Origin: Dimorphilus gyrociliatus
Taxonomy: Eukaryota; Annelida; Polychaeta; Dinophilidae
Assembly: GCA_904063045.1 (NCBI GenBank)
Contig: CAJFCJ010000011.1
Coordinates: forward strand, 682,001-746,000
Length of the DNA: 64,000 nucleotides
Reading direction: 5' to 3'
The position numbers and the translations under genes are program-made. Shown one piece after another: positions 58,101 through 64,000 of the stretch. Below the pieces are notes generated by a model, which was not told the DNA's origin, ran no database searches, and was given only the letters and a program-made list of their open reading frames with translations. Numbering within the stretch: position 1 is the first letter of the stretch; every line of letters starts with the position of its first letter.

Positions 58101-60376
58101 GCCATAGAAAGACGATTGACACTTTTAAGCTTCAACTCGACAATCTGGCGAAAGATTTTGAGCGTTTTATAGTTAGGTATGAAATACGTCAAAGTATAAC
58201 TGCAACTAAGAGAGTATATAAATGTCGTTATTTTAAATTAGACATGCAGTTAGAAACAACTTGGAAAACAAAGAGTTAAAGAGGGAGAAACATAAGCTAA
58301 TGAAGAATAGTCTGATCTCACGAAAGATTAACAAAGTAGAGTGTTTGTCTCAATCAACTTTTACTCTAGCGGAAACGTCTATAAAATTGAATAAATTGCA
58401 AGAATCGGAAATAATAAAAACGGCAAACAATTCAGCTTTAGAGAGCTCAAGGGATGCTCAATTTGGAGCACCGGTGGCACATTCTACTCCCTTCGTAAAA
58501 ACTGACGATGGGAAAAAAGGAAAGATCTTCGGGTCATCCGCTACTTTTATTAAACCTCAACCAACATTGGGTCAGAATTTGCCAAAACCAAATTTAAGCA
58601 CTTTCAGAGTAACAATTAAAGAAGACTCCAAACCTCTAAATGCTGACCAAATGAAAACATTTTCCAACGTAATTCCCATAAAAGTTAAGGAAGCGGAATT
58701 AAAAGAAGCAAGTGACGGATCATCTATACCTAATCCTAATCAGATAACCACTGATCAAAAATCAGTTTCGAATATTCAAAAGGAGAAACCTCAACAATCT
58801 TCTCAAATTGCTTCAGTCTTCAAAACTGACAAACTTGAAACAGTTAATATTACAGACTCATGCTTTAAACTGCCAACGGCTGTTTCGACACAGTCAAAAG
58901 TAATGTTGGAGCCGAACACTCTAAGCGCTGAATCAAAAAACGAAGATCTAGCACTGAAAACAGCTGATTCAGATTTTAAATTTTCTGTCCCCAGAAAGCC
59001 CGATTCAAATCCTCCTTTGAACTCAGCTGAAAATAGTAACATCAAGTCAGGAGCACCCGTGACAGGATCTCTATTTTCGTCAAAAATAAACCCGTCTGTT
59101 ATTCAAAAAACTTTGGCAGATAATTCATCAGCTTTTACATTTACGACAAGTAAAGCAGCCTCAGTAGATACCAATTTTACAATCTCAAGTATAATTTCAT
59201 CTACTTCAGCCAGCAGCACAAGCATGAGTAGCTTGGTGTCTGCTACAAATGCTCCGATAAGCAAACCGACGCAAAATATTGAAACATCCAAATCAGAAAC
59301 AAAAGTTCCTTCTTTTAGTTTTCCACACTCTACACAATTATTATTTAAGACAAAAGCAGATGCAATGATAGCAACATCAAGTACAGATGTTAACACATCG
59401 ACTTTTGACCAAAAAACGGCTTTTAGTTTGCCTAAATCTACAGAGGCCCTATTCAATCCCTCAAATAATATTGGATCAATAAGTTAGTACATAGTTTTGT
59501 ATAAAAAAAATTATATGACTTTTTGTTCATTAAGGTACAGTTGTTGGTGAAACAACGAAAACATCTATGGGTATTGCGTCAACAGACCAGAAACCACTAT
59601 TTTCGACAGCTATTACAAGTAGTTCAAGTGTATTTGGAAGTCAGATTTCAGCTGCTCCCTTCAGGTACAACAAGATTAACAACAAATACTTAAAATTATT
59701 TAAAATTTTTTTGTAGCTCTCATCAAACAAGAAATAATACTTTTGGCTCTGGGTAACATACAATATTTACTTTTAAAAATAAATCCAATAATGTTTTTCA
59801 GAGGATTTATGAGTGGTTTAGGGAAACCAAATCAATTGAATGAAAACAATACAAATGTTTTTGGAACAACAAACTTCCCTAATACTGGTTCTCAAAGTTA
59901 GACTTTAGTGTTTTAAATATTGTTTGTAATATCTTTTTTCTTAGGCAATATATTTGACTCTAAACCAACGGTATCAACTTCGACTTTCGGAGGAGGGCAG
60001 TTTACTAGCGGATCTACAAATGTTGCAAAAAGTGGATTTGGTGATTTTGCAATGACGTCTAATAGTGGAGCTTTCGGATCAACCTCAACTTTTGGTTCCT
60101 CCCCCGCCTTTGGTGGCGGACCCACTTTTGGGGGATCATCAGGATTAGCTGGGCTAAGTTCGAATACAAATACAACCATTTTCGGAAGTTCAACAGCTTC
60201 TACTGGATTTGGTGCTATTGCATCAAGTAGTACGCCAACTTTTGGAAATCTTGCTCAGCAAGGATCTCTGTTTGACTCTTCCAAGCCAACGTTAGTATCG
60301 CTAATTTCCCAAAATATCATTTATTTTACCAGAGGTTTTTTTCAGGGGCGTGTCTTTCACAGCATATAGGAGTTAA
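55191..60376 (+). CDS. NUP214: nucleoporin NUP214
   Basis: Many exons, first ones 55191..55214, 55273..55405, 55461..55690, 55743..55950, 56009..56137, 56194..56294; last exon starts at 60346. The order is that of NUP214/Nup159. An N-terminal β-propeller has [22 protein letters not shown] and [22 protein letters not shown] central coiled-coil stretch lies at about 57490-58280. A large Ser/Thr-rich exon (58240-59486) follows. The FG-repeat tail at about 59540-60290 has many FG, FGS and FGG units ([25 protein letters not shown]). The protein ends ...YRS; human ends with WRS. NUP214 sits on the cytoplasmic face of the pore with NUP88 and NUP62, binds DDX19 and CRM1, and supports mRNA export. Exons in the coiled-coil region were only partly resolved. 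The 60293-60345 intron is in phase. Confidence 0.92.
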
Positions 60377-61010
60377 TTTTTCTTATTGTCATAGTCTTTA
60401 ACCAGGCATAGTAGTCAGTAAACCTAGTATTTGCAGTTTATTATGCAAAAAAATAAAATAAATCCTAATTGAGAAAAGAAATTTCGACAATAAGTACATA
60501 GCCATTATAAGTAAATGCACAAATTACGTTTGATACGATTTCATGCTAAACAAAAAATACTGCAATGGTAAGGAAAACATATAAATTTACTGTATATACA
60601 GCGTATACATGGGACAATTATATACAGTATACAGTCTATTCATATCGAATCCCTAGGGAGTGCTAGTAAAAGCAACGTTTTCAAGATGAGTCGTTGCAGC
60701 AGCAGTTGAGCGAGTATTTTGCCAAGGAGAACCTGACGCAAAAAAAAATCGAAATCACAATCACAATAAATTTTTTTGGAATAAAAGCGTATTCTACATA
60801 ATGGCGCGACGCCCAAAACTTGTCTTAGTAACTTATAGACGTTCCTTATAATTTTGCAACGGACGCCTAAGACGTCTGTAATCAGAACGCAACATCGATC
60901 GCGGCCAATTTGAGGCGTCAGCGCAATCAAGCGACTGCAGTAGGGCGTCATTAGCCTGTCGTCACGCTCCAATCACGCATTTTTGCAGTAGAGTGCCTCG
61001 CGGTGGATGG
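60377..61010. other. spacer between NUP214 and Lhx6/8 3' ends
   Basis: First half AT-rich, second half unexpectedly GC-rich with repeated GGCGTC/GACGCC words. A short alternative last exon of the Lhx gene may lie at about 60958-61025: splicing GGCG/gtaagc to an acceptor at about 61020 would replace the last 15 residues. Not separately called. Confidence 0.4.
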
Positions 61011-63278
61011 TCAATGACTGCAATTAGCTCGATTGTTGAGACAAATGTTATGCTTACCGCCTGACTGCGCGGACATGATTGAGGGAGTAGGCGACGGAAC
61101 CGAACCGTTTACCACTGCGGCTTGATGCTTCTTTTGCCTGGCTCGGGAATTTTGAAACCAAACTTGAGTCACTCTTTTACTTAATCCCGTCGCAAGGGCA
61201 ATTCGTTCGAGGTCCTGTCCATCTGGATTAGAATCCAATTGGAAATTTGCTTGTAAAACTTGTAATTGTTCTTCACTAAAGGTCGTTCGTACTCTTTTGG
61301 ATTTCGTTTTGTGCGGGGAAGCGTCTCCGTCTGTAAGAAAATCAGTCACGACATTCAACGGAAATGCGTGAGAAGACGATGAATCGCGGACGACTCCCGC
61401 TAGACTCTTATTAGATTAGCAACTGGCCAGCGGTCAGTAGTCGGCCAATCAAATCTTTGGTATCTTATATTTGCTTGTATAAACACACTTACCGCTCTGT
61501 CCTCCACCTTCCAACAATTCTATGTAGTGAGTTTTACACAAGACTTTGTTTTCGTGCAAAGCAAATTCTTCCCCAGTAGATAGCTGACGCTTACAAGCAT
61601 CACAAGCAAAACAGGCCAAATGGTAGACATTTTCACGAGCTCGTCGTACCCAATCTTTTGGTTGGATATTTCGATCGCATTTGGAACATTTAGTTCCAAA
61701 ATGTCTGAAAAATTTTTTAGAAATTCTCTTTATTTATCTTTTGATCAGCAACAAAATTTAGCAAGAAAGTGAATTTTTTGTGATCGATGTACAGATATAA
61801 ACAGCAGTATGCCACTGCAAATCAGTGATGCATAAAACGACAATGACGCCCCTGATTCATTCTGTTTAATTGAGCGGTAACAATGAGCTGGGTTCGTAAA
61901 TGTCACGCCCATCATGCAAAGATATATTCTTAGACAATCACCTTAAGTAATCCAGCTTGCAGTAGATATGGTCTTCTTTAATGTAACACGAGGTATGTCT
62001 GTCCAAGGTCGTTTGACATATACAGCACCGTAGACAAGTTGAATGCCAAGTTTCTCCACTTACTTTAAGCAAATACCGACACGTTATCAATTCTCCGCAT
62101 CCAGCACAGAACGCGTCTATTGTAGTTTCACTCTGCAGCAATTGTAACTTGATTAACAAGTTAGAAACGTTTAATATAGATAACTGAAAATTTCTGTTGA
62201 TCATAGTTCAGATAACATGTCCAGAACTTGATAAATGAGCACAGGCGGACGAGATACTTTTATGGATAAGATGGACAATAGGCGAGTACCACCGCCCCTT
62301 TGGTCGCGATATGAATTCTAAATGAGCGAGAAAATACACAGAAATGCGCAGATGGGCAGGCGTGAGCAAAAATGTCGTGCTTCGTTTGTATTCTCAAAAC
62401 GCGCTATGATTTCATTTGCAACACTAACGCAAACACAAAGCGTCTTGACGCCGCTGTCTGCCAAAAGTCGAGGCGTCTAACTAGATTTTCCGTATACTAA
62501 CACGCTCACATCAGTCATATGTGGTACGTATAAAGAAAATGTGCGTCAAGCGTTCCGATTAACAGGCGTCAGAATTCGGTTACGTCATTACTTTATAGTA
62601 TTAAGGCCGAAAAACGACAACACCTGGTATTCGTATAATACTTGAAGAACATAATGATCCTATGCGGAACGATGAGTACCTTTGACTATGCCTCTTCTCA
62701 ACATAATTATTATCGCAATTTTCTCCTCAATCATTTCTTTCGAGTATATATTTATCATTGCGCATGTCTCATCGAAAACAAAGGAAGAAAAAAAACGTTT
62801 TCGGATTATCTTTTATTTAAGACTATTCTACTGCTTAATAAGCTTTCGAGATTACGAGGATTCTAAAGTCAGAACCTGAATTTGTTTAGAGGAGTATTGA
62901 ATTGTGCTCAGTTTAATGTCAAACCTTTATGTGTGTTTAACGTCAGAGTAAAATAAAGGTAATAGCTTAATCTTCTTAAATTCTCATCATCACATTGAAA
63001 ATTGTAAACCTTTGAATCTTAAAAATATGAATTTACCATGTTAAAGAATTTTTTTCTATCGTTTATGATGTTAAATTCAAGAGTTTTGATTTTTAAAGCA
63101 TAAAAATATTAATAAACAATACTTTAAGTGTGATAAAGAATATAATTCATACCTTTAAATTTCCGGAGTAAAGTGTTATTCTGCTATCAACACTGGAACA
63201 AGACGAAGATTCTCCAAATGATTCGAGAAGCATATTTGCGGAATTAGTTATGACGTGATCTGTCGATGATGAAGACAT
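61011..63278 (-). CDS. Lhx6/8: LIM-homeodomain factor Lhx6/8 (Arrowhead)
   Basis: Four exons, complement(61011..61330, 61493..61704, 61942..62132, 63153..63278), give 282 residues. Exon 1 is Ser-rich. Exon 2 encodes LIM1 ([33 protein letters not shown]). Exon 3 encodes LIM2 ([34 protein letters not shown]). Exon 4 carries the homeodomain with [33 protein letters not shown] and [16 protein letters not shown]; the [10 protein letters not shown] loop is the hallmark of Lhx6/Lhx8 and insect Awh. These factors specify GABAergic/cholinergic neurons and imaginal or craniofacial tissue. All junctions agree in phase. The 3' end is uncertain because a donor in SGGKHN could lead to another terminal exon. 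Intron 1 (about 1 kb) is long for this window. Confidence 0.92.
62133..63152 (-). other. long first intron of Lhx6/8
   Basis: About 1 kb, against 45-120 bp for most introns here. No alternative exon recognised, although frames near 62160-62204 continue LIM-side sequence into the intron. The 62440-62575 part holds four more GGCGTC/GACGCC-type words, so it may be regulatory. Confidence 0.45.
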
Positions 63279-64000
63279 TTCACTCTCTGCGATTATACGC
63301 TAAAGTGTCGAGAGCGTAAACAAACGTTCAGTCAAGCGAAACTAAAGGCTAACCGCTGAGAAATCTGAAGTAATGTATGCAAGAAACTCAGCCAATCAGT
63401 GAAGAGTAGGTTGCAAAAGCCCCTACTCATTGGCGGATTGCTATTACGTAAACTATAGGCTTATATTCCATACCAGTCGATAAATTTTGTTGATAAACAT
63501 CAAAAACGATTCAGTATCATATATACAAATTAGATTAATGAAGTTTGTATGAATTGAACATGAAGATATACGAACTTGAGAGATTATGATCTATGAATAG
63601 CTATCTCGAATGGTAAAGAACGTGTCAATATTCCCTGCCGTCAGTCTTACACCTTCCCTATGGCTTTAGTCTTATAATCACTCACAAACGGACCAAACTG
63701 TGTCTCACTTACTCTCTCATTCTATTTGAGGTCAGAAGATTGACAAAGTAGAATGATATATTATATAATGCAACAGAAAGTACTAACTACGTAGGGCAGG
63801 AGCTAAAACGCACAAATTATATATTACTAGGTACTTATTGAGTCTATTCATTAAGTAAGAATTTGTTCGTCATATCTATTTCACTAAAAACAGTTCTCTT
63901 GATAATTAGCATATCGCATTTGGACATTATTTACACCATCATGCTGACACATTATATCATTCAGTTCTAGTTACAGTCTCTTTTATTAATTAGATAATGT
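63279..64000. other. upstream region of Lhx6/8
   Basis: No coding exon seen. A CCAAT-box sequence GCCAATCA at 63391-63398 and an inverted copy (CATTGGC) near 63428 lie 110-150 bp upstream of the start codon, a usual place for promoter CCAAT boxes. Confidence 0.45.

Noticed and set aside
58803-59456. Minus-strand frames over the NUP214 Ser-rich exon
   Set aside because: Antisense shadow of a low-complexity coding exon; no domain.
60640-60972. 110-codon minus frame downstream of Lhx6/8
   Set aside because: Begins and ends without splice support; composition reflects the local GC-rich repeat words. Only a short alternative Lhx end is conceivable here.
62642-62879. Two overlapping plus-strand frames inside Lhx6/8 intron 1, Ile/Phe-rich
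   Set aside because: AT-rich intronic sequence gives hydrophobic translations by chance; two frames overlap and neither has a family match.
1-64000. tRNA, rRNA, CRISPR and transposon signals
   Set aside because: Scanning by eye for GGTTCGA-type tRNA boxes, long terminal repeats, direct repeat arrays and transposase or reverse-transcriptase motifs found none that hold up.

Overview
The window is nuclear DNA from an animal, gene-dense and AT-rich. Nearly every gene is a recognisable metazoan ortholog. Most are split by very short introns, many only 45-70 bp. Several genes rebuilt exon by exon from splice-site consensus and codon phase give open, full-length proteins. The bHLH, Pax1/9 and Lhx6/8 genes indicate a bilaterian. 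A CCDC170-type ciliary protein with RFX X-box-like sites upstream suggests motile cilia. I cannot name the phylum from sequence alone; a compact-genome bilaterian such as a miniaturised annelid or a rotifer fits the cilia better than a mite. No bacterial, viral, CRISPR, transposase or tRNA signal was seen.

Layout. 0.5-0.9 kb: bHLH factor (BHLHE22/23 type). 2.0-4.9 kb (-): CCDC170-like coiled coil, divergent from a COX7A-like gene (5.1-5.7 kb, +). 5.8-7.6 kb (-): EHD ATPase, sharing an ETS + NRF-1-type promoter with YPEL5 (7.9-8.3 kb, +). 8.4-11.1 kb (-): short, self-contained dystrophin. 12.2-13.9 kb (+): intronless KEAP1. 14.0-17.6 kb (-): FERM tyrosine phosphatase (PTPN14/21, Pez) with a degenerate active-site loop. 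19.2-26.0 kb (+): THADA. 26.2-28.3 kb (+): ITPK1. 30.0-31.9 kb (+): glycosyltransferase with an unusual C-terminal domain. 32.2-32.9 kb (-): BCL-2 family protein, divergent from ABCG1/4 (33.1-37.7 kb, +). 38.3-39.9 kb (+): carboxypeptidase Q. 40.3-40.7 kb (-): small secreted six-cysteine peptide. 40.9-41.4 kb (+): PH-domain protein, tail to tail with GPLD1 (41.4-45.1 kb, -). 47.4-48.0 kb (+): Pax1/9. 48.3-49.3 kb (-): FBXO28. 50.6-51.2 kb (+): globin with an acylation-type N-terminus. 51.5-53.1 kb (-): NEK6/7 kinase with two alternative first exons. 53.6-55.0 kb (+): ODR4. 55.2-60.4 kb (+): NUP214. 61.0-63.3 kb (-): LIM-homeobox Lhx6/8 (Arrowhead).

The genes do not form one pathway; this is ordinary conserved animal gene content packed tightly, with head-to-head promoters and tail-to-tail ends only 16-110 bp apart. 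Points of interest are the duplicated kinase N-lobe exon in NEK6/7, the predicted dead Pez phosphatase, the autonomous short dystrophin, GC-AG introns required by reading frame, a glycosyltransferase with a possible TRADD-N-like tail, an eclosion-hormone-like peptide, and an identical 10-mer (ATAGATGGCG) in three intergenic spacers. Exon coordinates come from hand reading; all start sites and UTRs are predictions.
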